Shown here: piece by piece, positions 29,071-39,252 of the stretch
How the letters are laid out: the number at the start of each line of letters is the position of its first letter
How positions within the stretch are numbered: position 1 is the stretch's first letter
Assembly: GCF_004358345.1 (NCBI RefSeq)
Contig: NZ_CP037952.1
Location: forward strand, 2,914,001-2,978,000
Source of the DNA: Parashewanella spongiae
GTDB taxonomy: Bacteria; Pseudomonadota; Gammaproteobacteria; Enterobacterales; Shewanellaceae
Direction of reading: 5' to 3'
DNA length: 64,000 nt
The notes under the pieces: generated by a model
The model's input: the letters and a program-made list of their open reading frames with translations, nothing else
What the model was told of the DNA's origin: nothing
The model's database searches: none
Translations under genes and position numbers: made by a program

Positions 29071-29363
29071 GGTCTGTTGATCTATCAGGATTAAATTTTG
29101 TGCTATTTGATCATTTATCTGTTCAAGGCGTGAGCAGTGATGCTTAGCCATCTAAGTGAGCAGGTCACAACACAGAACAGTGAATGCTCAAAAGCATCGA
29201 AGACAACGTAAATTGGTCATTTCTGCTGTGTTATCGTTTTCTTATTTGGAAACGAAGTAACGACAGTTTTGTATGTCGATAATAACCAAACCTCACAAAC
29301 TCTGCATTGCATGAAATAACCAATTTATCGCTGAAAAAACAATCACGAAAGATCAACAGATCC
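29071..29363. mobile_element. 293-bp MITE-like element
   Basis: Left end GGTCTGTTGATCTATCAG and the complement of the right end GGATCTGTTGATCTTTCG form imperfect terminal inverted repeats. The internal motif AAATTGGTCATTTC also recurs inverted. No coding capacity. Target duplication unclear. It carries the second copy of the 30-bp repeat (29249-29278). Confidence 0.55.
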
Positions 29364-29534
29364 TAGAACGGCTAAAACCACAAGATGGCTCTTGTGCCAC
29401 TTAAGATAAGGTTTAAACTGTGAATCCAGAGAGTTGATGAGTTCCATGGCTGTTGGGAGTGTTTTGGTACAACATCCATTATAAAGCACTTTCATCAACT
29501 CACTTTTTGTCGTGTACATTGGTCTGAGATACAA
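29343..29534 (-). pseudogene. Possible transposase N-terminal fragment
   Basis: 63 residues beginning MYLRPMYTTKSELMKVLYNG and ending inside the right end of the MITE-like element (GSVDLS then stop), so whatever gene was here has been cut by that insertion. It looks like a fragment of a DDE transposase, but the family is not certain. Confidence 0.3.
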
Positions 29535-29680
29535 CGATGAGCTATGAAACGGCTCCCCTGTGCGGTGGATAATTTTTTGTTATACATTTATAGAATGCCT
29601 TAAAGCTGAATATTTTTGTATTTATTTTTTTAGTGCGTTATTTATTAGCCTGTTAATTCACTCACTTATTGAGTAATGTG

Positions 29681-32600
29681 ATGGCGACAGTGCGTACTCC
29701 TGCTGAGCAACAATCAATATATAGATTCATGCTCAAAAGTCTCCAAGAATACCCAAGCGAAGCCGTATCCTATCTAAACTTTGAGGTTTCAAAGTTTGAT
29801 GATGATGACGACTTACAACAGGGCTATCAAAGATTAAGCAAAACCGATAGACAAAAGCTGTATGATTTTTTCAACAATAAATCATCGGCGACTCGCTCTA
29901 ACTCTCACACACGAGAGACTCATTATTGTAAGAAGCCAAGTAATGCTTGCCGACGTTTTGCAACCGAGCACCGCTCCATTACTCCAAAATCGAGCACTCA
30001 GTATCCCAAGCAAATACAGCAACCACCTTCCTCCCCTAATTCCTTTTTTACTCAGACCAGTGAGCTTATTCACTCTTGGAAACTTAAACAGAGAAGCAAA
30101 AATAAACTGGGTATTGATTTAAATGCATTAATTGGTGGTTGCACTAAACTTTCTCAGCTTATTGAAATCATTCACAGCCTAAAAAACGACAAACAGGTCA
30201 TGGAAACATCATGGGACATAAGGTTAATCCATAAACTGTTACACAAAGCCGCCGAGTTTTCTGACAGCCATTCATCCAATTTCGACGGCATTTTTAGTGA
30301 CATAATACGATTTAAATCGTCCTATGAAGCGAAAACATGCACACTATTACTGAAATTAATTAAGTTAAATTTAAATTTTTCAGATGCCAAAAGCTTGGTG
30401 CTAGGCAATGCAGCTGAAGCCAGCGTAATGCAGCAATGGGGCATCAAGCCTAATGTTGCCATTTACAGTGCCTTTATCACGGTATGCGCTAAAACTGGCC
30501 AGTTTGATAATGCTTGGCAGCTGGTGCGTGGTGATAAGCCCGTGATGGCACCTCATTTGTCATTAAAATCCAATCAGATCACCTGCATGAATTTGCTGAC
30601 GGCCTGCGCTGAAGCGGGGCGTTATGCCGAAGCTAAATCATTGGTGTTTGGCGATACAGATACAGCCAGCTTAATGCAGCAGTGGGGCATTAAGCCTAAT
30701 GTTGCCATTTACAATGCCTTTATCACGGTATGCGCTAAAACGGGCCAATTTGATAGTGCTTGGCAACTGGTTTGTGGTGATATGCCCGTGATGGCACCTC
30801 ATCTACCACTAAAGGCAGATTCAATCACCTGCATGAATTTGCTGGCTGCCTGCGCTGAAGCGGGGCGTTATGCAGAAGCCACATCATTGGTGTTGGGCGA
30901 TGGCGCTACAGCTAGCTTAATACAACAATGGGGCATCAAGCCTAACGTTGCCATTTACAGCGCCTTTATTACGGTATGCGCTAAAACGGGTCAGTTTGAT
31001 AGTGCTTGGCAACTGGCGTGTGGTAATAAGCCCGTGATGGCACCTCATCTACCACTAAAGGCAGATTCAATTACCTGCATGAATTTGCTGGCGGCCTGCG
31101 CTGAAATGGAACGTTTTACAGAAGCCAAATCATTGGTGTTGGGCGATGGTGCTACAGCCAGCTTAATACAACAATGGGGCATTAAGCCTGATGTTGCCAT
31201 TTACAGTGCCTTTATCACGGTATGCGCTAAAACGGGCCACTTTGATAATGCTTGGCGACTGGTGTGTGGTGATAAGCCTGTGATGGCACCTCATCTACCA
31301 CTAAAGGTCAATAAAATCACCTGCCTGAATTTGCTGAGCGCTTGCGCTGAAGCGGGGCGTTATGCCGAAGCAAAATCATTGCTGTTGGGCGATAGTGATG
31401 CCGATACTGATACAGCCAGCTTAATGCAACAATGGGGCATCAAGGCTGATGTTGCCATTTACAGCGCCTTTATCACGGTATGCGCTAAAACTGGCCAGTT
31501 TGATAGTGCTTGGCAACTGGTGTGTGGTGATAAGCCCGTGATGGCACCTCATTTGCCAATAAAAGCCAATCAAGTCACCTGCACGAATTTGCTGGCTGCC
31601 TGCGCTGAAACGGGGCGTTATGCCGAAGCCAAATCATTGGTGTTGGGCGATGACGATGGCAATACAACTACAGCCAGCTTAATAAAACAATGGGGCATTA
31701 AGCCTGATGTTGCCATTTATAGCGCTTTTATCACGGTATGCGCTAAAACTGGCCACTTTGACAGTGCTTGGCAACTGGTTTGTGGTGATAAGCCCGTGAT
31801 GGCACCTCATCTATCATTAAAGGTAGATTCAATCACCTGCACGAATTTGCTGACTGCCTGCGCTGAGACGGGGCGTTATGCCGAAGCCAAATCATTGGTG
31901 TTGGGCGATGGCGATACAGCCAGCTTAATGCAACAATGGGGTATCAAGCCTAACGTTGCGACTTACAGCGCCTTTATCATGGTATGCGCTAAAACCTGCC
32001 AGTTCGATAGTGCTTGGCAACTGGTGTGTGGTGATAAGCCCGTGATGGCACCTCATTTGTCATTAAAGGCCAATAAAATCACCTGCCTGAATTTGCTGAC
32101 TGCTTGCGCTAAAATAGAACATTTTATAGAAGCCAAATCATTAGTGTTGGGCGATGGCGATACAGCAACAGCTAGCTTAATGCAACAATGGGGCATCGTG
32201 CCAGATGTTGCCATTTACAGCGCCTTTATCACTGTATGCGCTAAAACAGGCCAGTTTGATAGAGCTTGGCAACTGGTGTGTGGTGATAAGCCCGTAATGG
32301 CACCGTATTTGCCATTAAAGGCCAATCAAATCACTTGCATGAATTTGCTGACTGCCTGCGCTGAAGCGGGGCGTTATGCAGAAGCCAAATCATTGGTGTT
32401 GGGCGATACAGTTACAGCTAGCTTAATGCAACAATGGGGCATCAAGCCTGATGTTGCCATTTACAGCGCCTTTATCACGGTATGCGCTAAAACGAGCCAG
32501 TTTGATAGTGCTTGGCAACTGGTGTGTGGTAATAAGCCCGTGATGGCACCTCATCTACCACTAAAGGCAGATTCAATTACCTGCATGAATTTGCTGGCTG

Positions 32601-33691
32601 CCTGCGCTGAAATGGAACGTTTTACAGAAGCCAAATCATTGGTGTTGGGCGATGGTGCTACAGCCAGCTTAATGCAGCAGTGGGGCATCAAGCCTGATGT
32701 TGCCATTTACAGTGCCTTTATCACGGTATGCGCTAAAACTGGCCAGTTTGATAGTGCTTGGAAACTGGTGTGTGGTGATAAGCCCGTGATGGCATCTCAT
32801 TTGCCATTAATAGCCAATCAAATCACCTGCATGAATTTGCTGACGGCCTGCGCTGAAACGGGGCATTATGCAGAAGCCAAATCATTGGTGTTGGGCGATA
32901 GCGATACAGCTACACCCAGCTTAATGCAACAATGGGGCATCAAGCCTAACGTTGCCATTTACAATGCCTTTATCACGGTATGCGCTAAAACGGGCTACTT
33001 TGATAGTGCTTGGCAACTGGTGTGTGGTGATAAGCCCGTGATGGCACCTCATTTGTCATTAAAGGCCAATCAAATCACCTGCATAAATTTGCTGACGGCC
33101 TGCGCTGAAGCGAGACGTTATGCAGAAGCCAAATCATTGGTGTTGGGTGATGTCGACACAACTACAACCAGCTTAATGCAGCAATGGGGCATCAAGCCTG
33201 ATGTTGCCATATACAATGCCTTTACTAAAGTATGTATTAATGCAAAGGAATTTGACATTGGAATATGGTATTTAGAAAAAATAATGAACGAATGTAACAT
33301 GAGTACTACTTCACAAATACATGCTCAGCTTGCGCCGCTTGAAAAAGATAATTTCGCAAGCATGATTGATAAAGGGATAACACAAGGAATATATAAAAAA
33401 AATGTTGGCTTAATGAATCATTGTATCGATTTGCATATGGATAAAATCTTCGAAGGACATTCAGGCGATGGTACACATATTCGAGGTGTTCCATTAGCTT
33501 TCGCAAAACTATTATTTTGTTACCACAAAAAAAACAATGAACCCAAGATAACATCGATCATAACTGGATACCATGGCAATAATACGTTAAAAAATGGAAT
33601 GATAAGTTTTCTCGAAGATGAATTTAGACTTGAGTTTAACGAGGATGAATTCAACTCAGGAATGATAGTATTGAACGAGTCTAGCCATTAA
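29681..33691 (+). CDS. Giant pentatricopeptide-like repeat protein with C-terminal Smr-like domain
   Basis: About 1336 residues. A non-repetitive N-terminal region (1-245; acidic DDDD near 40, basic/Pro-Ser linker 70-130) is followed by 11 tandem units of about 82 residues and a final half unit. Each unit has two PPR-like helical pairs: helix pair A, NVAIYSAFITVCAKTGQFD, and helix pair B, QITCMNLLTACAEAGRYAE. They are joined by GDKPVMAPHLPLK and by an Asp/Thr-rich linker of variable length before QQWGIKP. The C-terminal 100 residues contain IDLH and, after an insertion, TSIITGYHGNNTLKNGM, which fits an Smr domain (DLH and TGxG-type motifs). PPR proteins bind RNA, and Smr domains can cut it, so an RNA-targeting nuclease is the best inference. 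The start is ATG 29681 or the TTG at 29669; the ribosome site is weak. Surrounded by transposon debris. Confidence 0.75.
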   Translation: MATVRTPAEQQSIYRFMLKSLQEYPSEAVSYLNFEVSKFDDDDDLQQGYQRLSKTDRQKLYDFFNNKSSATRSNSHTRETHYCKKPSNACRRFATEHRSITPKSSTQYPKQIQQPPSSPNSFFTQTSELIHSWKLKQRSKNKLGIDLNALIGGCTKLSQLIEIIHSLKNDKQVMETSWDIRLIHKLLHKAAEFSDSHSSNFDGIFSDIIRFKSSYEAKTCTLLLKLIKLNLNFSDAKSLVLGNAAEASVMQQWGIKPNVAIYSAFITVCAKTGQFDNAWQLVRGDKPVMAPHLSLKSNQITCMNLLTACAEAGRYAEAKSLVFGDTDTASLMQQWGIKPNVAIYNAFITVCAKTGQFDSAWQLVCGDMPVMAPHLPLKADSITCMNLLAACAEAGRYAEATSLVLGDGATASLIQQWGIKPNVAIYSAFITVCAKTGQFDSAWQLACGNKPVMAPHLPLKADSITCMNLLAACAEMERFTEAKSLVLGDGATASLIQQWGIKPDVAIYSAFITVCAKTGHFDNAWRLVCGDKPVMAPHLPLKVNKITCLNLLSACAEAGRYAEAKSLLLGDSDADTDTASLMQQWGIKADVAIYSAFITVCAKTGQFDSAWQLVCGDKPVMAPHLPIKANQVTCTNLLAACAETGRYAEAKSLVLGDDDGNTTTASLIKQWGIKPDVAIYSAFITVCAKTGHFDSAWQLVCGDKPVMAPHLSLKVDSITCTNLLTACAETGRYAEAKSLVLGDGDTASLMQQWGIKPNVATYSAFIMVCAKTCQFDSAWQLVCGDKPVMAPHLSLKANKITCLNLLTACAKIEHFIEAKSLVLGDGDTATASLMQQWGIVPDVAIYSAFITVCAKTGQFDRAWQLVCGDKPVMAPYLPLKANQITCMNLLTACAEAGRYAEAKSLVLGDTVTASLMQQWGIKPDVAIYSAFITVCAKTSQFDSAWQLVCGNKPVMAPHLPLKADSITCMNLLAACAEMERFTEAKSLVLGDGATASLMQQWGIKPDVAIYSAFITVCAKTGQFDSAWKLVCGDKPVMASHLPLIANQITCMNLLTACAETGHYAEAKSLVLGDSDTATPSLMQQWGIKPNVAIYNAFITVCAKTGYFDSAWQLVCGDKPVMAPHLSLKANQITCINLLTACAEARRYAEAKSLVLGDVDTTTTSLMQQWGIKPDVAIYNAFTKVCINAKEFDIGIWYLEKIMNECNMSTTSQIHAQLAPLEKDNFASMIDKGITQGIYKKNVGLMNHCIDLHMDKIFEGHSGDGTHIRGVPLAFAKLLFCYHKKNNEPKITSIITGYHGNNTLKNGMISFLEDEFRLEFNEDEFNSGMIVLNESSH

Positions 33692-33842
33692 CTTGATGCT
33701 AGCGAGCACACTTTTTAGTATAATCGCATCATAAAATGAACATCATAGAGCAACGACAATATTATAATGATAACTACTTTTTTGTTTTAATATTCTAAAC
33801 GGTTTGGGGCATAACCTTACCAGCACTTCAATTTAAATTGGA

Positions 33843-34118
33843 TCATCTTTTCTCTCGAGTATGCCAAATTCGAAGGATAAAAAGAACGTCGTCAGTCACT
33901 TCATACCGCATTTCATAGCTACTAATGATTAGTCTACGAACGTCACGGTCAGTAAATGAATCAAGTCTCTCTCCAATAAATGGCTGTTGGATGAGCCGAT
34001 TTGGAGCATCAACCAAAGTTTGTACTGTTTTGGCTGCTGTATTTCGATTAACGTAAGCTAAAAATTCAAATAACCTACTCAAATCGGAGGCTGATTTACT
34101 TGTCCATTTGATTTGCAT
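33843..34118 (-). CDS. ParE/RelE-superfamily toxin
   Basis: 91 residues, starting MQIKWTSKSASDLSRLFEFL, with the middle segment RRLIISSYEMRYEVTDD and ending in ILRIWHTREKR, the consensus of ParE/RelE toxins. Its ATG overlaps the last base of the upstream antitoxin stop, the normal operon arrangement. It should inhibit gyrase or translation when free. This pair is intact, unlike the locus at 26.9 kb. Confidence 0.85.
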   Translation of the reverse strand: MQIKWTSKSASDLSRLFEFLAYVNRNTAAKTVQTLVDAPNRLIQQPFIGERLDSFTDRDVRRLIISSYEMRYEVTDDVLFILRIWHTREKR

Positions 34119-34378
34119 TAACTTGTAACTGATTTGGATTTATCAGTATCTAGACTTTGTGCCCAATCAAGCATTGATTGGTGTTCTATAACATTATTGT
34201 TATCAACATCAGCTAGCGCTTCTAATGTTAACTTATGCCTCTCTTCTTCTTGATCAATCCAAGCGGCTAAAGCTTGTTTCATGATCCATGCCTTCGACCG
34301 TTCTAATCTATTAGCTAAAAGATCAACCTTCTCAGCTAACGGAACTGGAACATGGGCGGTAATAACTTTAGTGTCCAT
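34118..34378 (-). CDS. Ribbon-helix-helix antitoxin of the ParE-type pair
   Basis: 86 residues. The N-terminal segment TKVITAHVPVPLAEKVDLLA with RSKAWIMKQALAAWI is a CopG/RHH DNA-binding domain. The acidic C-terminal half (VIEHQSMLDWAQSLD) is the toxin-binding part. It would repress its own promoter together with the toxin. It lies immediately upstream of the toxin gene with a one-base overlap. Confidence 0.85.
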   Translation of the reverse strand: MDTKVITAHVPVPLAEKVDLLANRLERSKAWIMKQALAAWIDQEEERHKLTLEALADVDNNNVIEHQSMLDWAQSLDTDKSKSVTS

Positions 34379-34526
34379 AATAAAACCTCAAACATAATCT
34401 TTATACATCAAAGTTAATCATAGTGAATAATAAATAGCAAATATACCTCTCAAAAAACGAACGTTTTATGAGACTCAAATATTAACAGGGAAAGATCGGA
34501 ACGAATAACCCTACCCTAAAATATGC

Positions 34527-34628
34527 ATGACGAAAGAAATGAACAATACCAATACCATGTCCATAGATGCCATTTGTGACTCATTATCTATTTCAAAGGC
34601 AACTTTTTATCGATATTTATCATTGTAA
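34527..34628 (+). pseudogene. C-terminal helix-turn-helix remnant of a serine recombinase
   Basis: In frame from 34527 the peptide ends SIDAICDSLSISKATFYRYL, the C-terminal HTH typical of Tn3-type resolvases and Hin-like invertases. Nothing of the catalytic domain precedes it. A decayed fragment. Confidence 0.5.
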
Positions 34629-35008
34629 TTCTAGCGATATAAAAAGTTGGGACTTATCGCAGCTATGTGGTCACTCCCCAATTAAATGCTCAACTCAGAG
34701 CTATGTATGCGCAAAAAGTACAAACGAAATTGGTGAAAACATAGTTATTACCGACATGCAAAGCTATAGTTATTACATTGCTACGTTGAGATAATTTTGT
34801 GAAGTGTTCTTTATAAACCAAAGTGTACGCATACAAGCTCCCGAAGGGCAAGGCTAAAGGTTTCCATTACTGCGTAGCACGTTCTTGAATTATCCCGACT
34901 AAAGCACGAAGTGCGTTGAAAGCCAGCTTTGTATGGCGTCCGTAGGGAATATTGTACTTCGAACATGCGCCCTGTACTTAAAACCTTTATCTCTTGATAA
35001 GTGAGAGA
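34629..35008. other. Gene-free stretch upstream of serC region boundary
   Basis: About 380 bases between the recombinase remnant and the 3' end of serC. The part 34830-34980 is richer in GC and has short inverted segments (for example AAAGCACGAAGTGCGTT), so it looks like repetitive intergenic DNA. A 75-codon open frame here has no support. This marks the right edge of the DNA that separates aroA from serC. Confidence 0.4.
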
Positions 35009-36118
35009 TTAATTACTGTAATTGGTATTAGACTCTTCAAATTCGACCATAAACTTCGTTAGTGCCTGAACACCTTTTACTGGCATGGCGTTATAGATAC
35101 TTGCTCTCATACCGCCTACAAGACGATGACCTTTCAAGGCGACTAATCCTTTATTTTTAGCCTGCTCTATAAACTCTGTTTCGAGTGTTCCCTTAGTGAG
35201 TTTAAACGTAACGTTCATCCAAGATCGGTTCTCTATCGCTACGTCATTAACGTACAGATTAGAGTTGTCGATACAATCATATAAAAGCTCAGCTTTTTTA
35301 TAATTGTTCTCTTCAATTTGAGCCACACCACCGTTTTGTTTTAACCATTTAAACACTTCAGCAGCGAGGTACCATGCAAATGTGGGAGGTGTGTTATACA
35401 TGGAGCCTGATTCTACTTGCATCTGATAATTAAAAATTGATGCTTGAGGCAATTTAGGAAGCTTGAGCATATCATTACGTATAATCACAATCGACAACCC
35501 TGATGGTCCAATGTTTTTTTGAGCACCAGCATAGATAACCGCATAACGACTGACATCGATTTGTCTGGACAATATATTCGACGACATATCAGCAACAATC
35601 GGCCAAGGTGAAGATATATCATCAAAAATTTCGATACCATCAACAGTTTCATTAGGGCAGAAATGTAAATACCTATATTCATCATTCATATTGTTAAAGT
35701 CTGGAATCGATATTGATTTTACTACTGGCTCAACTTCATTCTTCGTGACATCAATTGTATCAACGCCTTTTGGACCAACTAACCTAATTGCTTCTTCAGC
35801 CGCCGCTTGTGACCACTGCCCAGAAGTTAAATATAACGCTTTGCCATTACTGCCAAGAAAATTATTCACAACAGCAGCAAATTGTGCTCGTCCACCACCA
35901 TGCATAAATAAAACGTGATAGTTATCCGGAATAGACATTAATTCACGTAAGTCTTGATCAGCTTGCTTTGCCAGTTTCTTAAATTCCGAACTTCTATGGC
36001 TAACTTCCATTACTGAAGTGCCTAAACCATCCCAGTTCAGTAGCTCTTTTTGAGCTTTCTTCATGACCTGAGCAGGTAGCATGGCAGGTCCTGCACAAAA
36101 GTTATAAACGTCTGTCAC
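35009..36118 (-). CDS. serC: Phosphoserine aminotransferase
   Basis: 369 residues. Converts 3-phosphohydroxypyruvate to phosphoserine in serine synthesis and serves the parallel step in pyridoxal phosphate synthesis. Motifs: [11 protein letters not shown] start, VMEVSHRS, the [12 protein letters not shown] segment, and [13 protein letters not shown] with the PLP lysine. The C-terminal region carries [11 protein letters not shown]. Downstream of gyrA on the same strand, as usual. aroA would be expected nearby but is 31 kb away. Confidence 0.97.
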   Translation of the reverse strand: MTDVYNFCAGPAMLPAQVMKKAQKELLNWDGLGTSVMEVSHRSSEFKKLAKQADQDLRELMSIPDNYHVLFMHGGGRAQFAAVVNNFLGSNGKALYLTSGQWSQAAAEEAIRLVGPKGVDTIDVTKNEVEPVVKSISIPDFNNMNDEYRYLHFCPNETVDGIEIFDDISSPWPIVADMSSNILSRQIDVSRYAVIYAGAQKNIGPSGLSIVIIRNDMLKLPKLPQASIFNYQMQVESGSMYNTPPTFAWYLAAEVFKWLKQNGGVAQIEENNYKKAELLYDCIDNSNLYVNDVAIENRSWMNVTFKLTKGTLETEFIEQAKNKGLVALKGHRLVGGMRASIYNAMPVKGVQALTKFMVEFEESNTNYSN

Positions 36119-36140
36119 TGTAGAACTCCCAAAATAAGGT

Positions 36141-36165
36141 AAAAAAAGAGCGCCATTAGGCGCTC
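36141..36165 (-). terminator. Rho-independent terminator after gyrA
   Basis: GAGCGCC TAAT GGCGCTC followed by seven Ts on the minus strand, 18 bases past the gyrA stop and 22 bases before the serC start. It separates the two transcription units. Confidence 0.92.
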
Positions 36166-36182
36166 AATATTAATAGCAAAAT

Positions 36183-38888
36183 TTATTCGTCACCAGTAGC
36201 TTCAGTTGATGCTTCATCAGAAACAGCTTGATCATCTGAAAAAGCACTCTGCTCATCTGTAATTTCAGAGCCTTGATTTTCTTCAAATTCGTCATCAGCA
36301 CACTGAATCTCATCAATTCTTTGTAAACCGACAACACTCTCGCCTTCAGCAGTTCGAATAATAGTGACACCCTGAGTGTTACGTCCGATTGTAGAAACAC
36401 CTGTTGCAGGTGTGCGTACAAGCGTACCTTTATCACTGATCAGCATGATTTCATCATTTTCACCAACTTGAACAGCACCAACAACTTCACCATTCCGTTC
36501 GCTGACTTTAATAGAAACCACACCTTTCGTTGCACGACTCTTAGCTGGGTACTCACTTAACTCTGTTCGCTTACCATAACCATTTGCTGTAACCGTTAAA
36601 ATTGCACCATCTTCTTTTGGAACAATAAGAGAAACAACTTTTTGGCCATCTTCTAGTCTAATACCACGAACGCCAGTTGCCGTTCTTCCCATCGGGCGAA
36701 GAGAAAGAACTTCTTCACCGGTTTCTGGATCAATTTTAACTGCGCCGGTTGCAGCGTCACGAGCTTTCTCACCGAAGCGTACAACTTTACCTTCATTAGA
36801 GAACAACATGATCTCGTCATCACCATTTGTGATATCGACACCAATCAATTGATCTTCATCTTTTAAGTTAACCGCAATAATGCCGTTTGCTCTAGGATTA
36901 CTGTATGCTTTTAACGGTGTTTTCTTAACCGTACCGTGCGATGTTGCCATGATAATGAATTTATCATCCGAATATTCACGTACAGGCAGAATCGCGGTAA
37001 TACGTTCACCCTCTGAAAGTGGCAACAAGTTAACGATTGGGCGACCACGAGCTGTGCGGCTTGCTAGTGGTAATTGATATACTTTTAACCAATACATCTT
37101 ACCAAAATCAGAGAAACACAAAATCGTATCATGAGTATTTGCAACCAGCAATTTTTCTACAAAGTCTTCATCTTTGACTTTCGTAGCGGCTTTGCCTTTA
37201 CCGCCTCGACGCTGTGCTTGATAATCACTCAATACTTGATACTTGGCATAACCAAGGTGAGACAAAGTCACAACCACATCTTCTTCAGTGATCAAGTCTT
37301 CTAGACTCATATCAATTTCATTAGCATTAATTTCAGTTCGGCGCTCATCACCGAAATCAGTCATCACTAATTCAAGTTCTTCTTTAATCACTTCCATTAA
37401 GCGCGCAGGACTATTAAGAATGTGAAGCAATGCGGCAATAACTTCTAATAACTCTTCGTATTCACTCAAGATCTTTTCGTGTTCAAGACCCGTCAAGCGA
37501 TGTAAACGAAGTTCCAGAATGGCTTGTGCTTGTTGTTCTGTTAAATAGTACTTATCGCCACGAATACCATATTCTGGATCTAACCACTCTGGGCGAGCCG
37601 CATCATCACCTGCTTTTTCAAGCATTCCTTTTACATTACCTAATGACCAACCTTCAGCAATTAGTTTTACTTTTGCTTCGGCAGGTGTCGGTGACGCTTT
37701 AATTAAAGCAATAATTGGATCGATGTTGGCAAGTGCGATAGCGAGTGATTCAAGGATATGAGCACGTTCGCGTGCTTTACGTAACTCATAAACTGTACGG
37801 CGGGTAACCACTTCACGACGATGAAGAACAAAGCATTCAAGCATTTCTTTAAGGTTGAAAAGTTTAGGTTGACCATTAGTCAACGCAACCATATTTATAC
37901 CGAAAGAGCTTTGCATTTGGGTTTGAGCATATAAGTTGTTTAAAACAACCTCGCCTACTTCACCACGCTTAATTTCAATAACGATTCGCATGCCTTCTTT
38001 ATCAGACTCATCACGAAGCGCACTGATGCCTTCTATCTTTTTCTCTTTAACAAGGTCAGCAATTTTCTCGATCAAACGAGCTTTATTCACTTGATACGGG
38101 ATCTCAGTAACAATAATGCTTTCTTTATTATTTTTGTCCGTTTCAATAGTCGCTCTAGCTCGCATAACGGCACGACCACGACCCGTCTTGTACGCATCAA
38201 TAATTCCTTTACGACCATTAATGAATGCAGCCGTTGGGAAATCAGGAGCCGGAATGTACTCCATTAACTCATCAATAGTGATTTCTGGATTATTAATTAA
38301 AGCTAAACAACCTTGAACAACTTCACTTAAATTATGAGGAGGAATATTGGTTGCCATACCAACCGCGATACCTGACGAACCATTAACAAGTAATGTAGGT
38401 ATTTTCGTTGGCAATACAGCAGGAATAAATTCAGTGCCATCGTAGTTTGGTACAAAGTCTACTGTTTCTTTGTCAAGATCGGCCAATAATTGATGAGCTA
38501 ACTTTTCCATTCGGATTTCGGTATAACGCATTGCAGCTGCTGCGTCTCCATCTACCGAACCAAAGTTACCTTGACCATCAACTAGCGTATAACGCATTGA
38601 GAAAGGCTGAGCCATACGTACGATTGTGTCATAAACCGCAGAATCACCATGAGGGTGATACTTACCTATCACGTCACCGACAATACGAGCAGACTTTTTA
38701 TAAGGCTTATTAAAGTCATTCTTTAACTCGTTCATTGCAAAAAGAACACGACGATGTACAGGCTTTAAGCCATCACGTACATCAGGCAGTGCTCTGCCCA
38801 CGATAACGCTCATTGCGTAATCCAGGTATGAATTTTTCAATTCATCCTCAATATTTATCGGTGAAATTGATGATGCCAGATCAGTCAT
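36183..38888 (-). CDS. gyrA: DNA gyrase subunit A
   Basis: 901 residues from the ATG at 38888 ([18 protein letters not shown]); an upstream GTG start is less likely. Introduces negative supercoils together with GyrB. The quinolone-resistance region [19 protein letters not shown] has Ser and Asp at the wild-type positions. The catalytic tyrosine is in the [17 protein letters not shown] region typical of the family. The GyrA-box QRRGGKGK begins the beta-pinwheel C-terminal domain. The acidic tail is as in other gammaproteobacteria. Terminator downstream, divergent ubiG upstream. Confidence 0.97.
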   Translation of the reverse strand: MTDLASSISPINIEDELKNSYLDYAMSVIVGRALPDVRDGLKPVHRRVLFAMNELKNDFNKPYKKSARIVGDVIGKYHPHGDSAVYDTIVRMAQPFSMRYTLVDGQGNFGSVDGDAAAAMRYTEIRMEKLAHQLLADLDKETVDFVPNYDGTEFIPAVLPTKIPTLLVNGSSGIAVGMATNIPPHNLSEVVQGCLALINNPEITIDELMEYIPAPDFPTAAFINGRKGIIDAYKTGRGRAVMRARATIETDKNNKESIIVTEIPYQVNKARLIEKIADLVKEKKIEGISALRDESDKEGMRIVIEIKRGEVGEVVLNNLYAQTQMQSSFGINMVALTNGQPKLFNLKEMLECFVLHRREVVTRRTVYELRKARERAHILESLAIALANIDPIIALIKASPTPAEAKVKLIAEGWSLGNVKGMLEKAGDDAARPEWLDPEYGIRGDKYYLTEQQAQAILELRLHRLTGLEHEKILSEYEELLEVIAALLHILNSPARLMEVIKEELELVMTDFGDERRTEINANEIDMSLEDLITEEDVVVTLSHLGYAKYQVLSDYQAQRRGGKGKAATKVKDEDFVEKLLVANTHDTILCFSDFGKMYWLKVYQLPLASRTARGRPIVNLLPLSEGERITAILPVREYSDDKFIIMATSHGTVKKTPLKAYSNPRANGIIAVNLKDEDQLIGVDITNGDDEIMLFSNEGKVVRFGEKARDAATGAVKIDPETGEEVLSLRPMGRTATGVRGIRLEDGQKVVSLIVPKEDGAILTVTANGYGKRTELSEYPAKSRATKGVVSIKVSERNGEVVGAVQVGENDEIMLISDKGTLVRTPATGVSTIGRNTQGVTIIRTAEGESVVGLQRIDEIQCADDEFEENQGSEITDEQSAFSDDQAVSDEASTEATGDE

Positions 38889-39252
38889 AAACCGCTCGCT
38901 CTCCTGATGGTTTGCTGACGACACAAAATCCGTGTCATTGTCGAGCTGAAAAAACGTAATTTAACATTCTAACACAGTTATTTAATGCCGCCAGACCTAA
39001 CAATCGATCTATCTGTTATTGTCTAATACATTTATTAATATAATCACAGAAAACCGAGAGTTAGCTGCAAAACACAGTATGTTTAAATGCTTGATATTTG
39101 TTCAATGAATAGTTAATTAATCCCCAAAATAAACATTTGAATTCAAAATCTTTGATTTTAGTTGCTCTTATGTTTATTTCGTTACCCATTAACAGTAATT
39201 TTAAGTATATAATCTTGCCAAGATTTACAAACTCTTTAATACAGGTACTTGC
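38889..39252. promoter_or_regulatory. Divergent promoter region gyrA / ubiG
   Basis: 364 AT-rich bases between divergently transcribed gyrA and ubiG. Promoters for both must lie here. No RNA gene or repeat was seen, and no individual promoter can be assigned with confidence. Confidence 0.5.

Larger units (their letters stand above)
28769..29680. other. Gene-poor region with MITE-like DNA upstream of the PPR gene
   Basis: About 900 bases between the ISAzo13 remnant and the PPR-like gene. It contains the inverted-repeat element at 29071-29363, the 30-bp dispersed repeat at 29249, and a possible transposase fragment at 29343-29534. The last 110 bases before the PPR gene are AT-rich and should contain its promoter. 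Nothing else is recognisable. Confidence 0.45.

Noticed and set aside
30420-33200. Regular 246-bp repeats that could suggest a CRISPR or satellite array
   Set aside because: The repeats are long, in one open frame and code for helical protein units; there are no spacers of CRISPR size.
34567-34794. 75-codon plus-strand open frame before serC
   Set aside because: It overlaps the serine-recombinase remnant in another frame, has no ribosome site and matches nothing recognisable.
38580-38690. Possible quinolone-resistance changes in gyrA
   Set aside because: [11 protein letters not shown] has the wild-type Ser and Asp.
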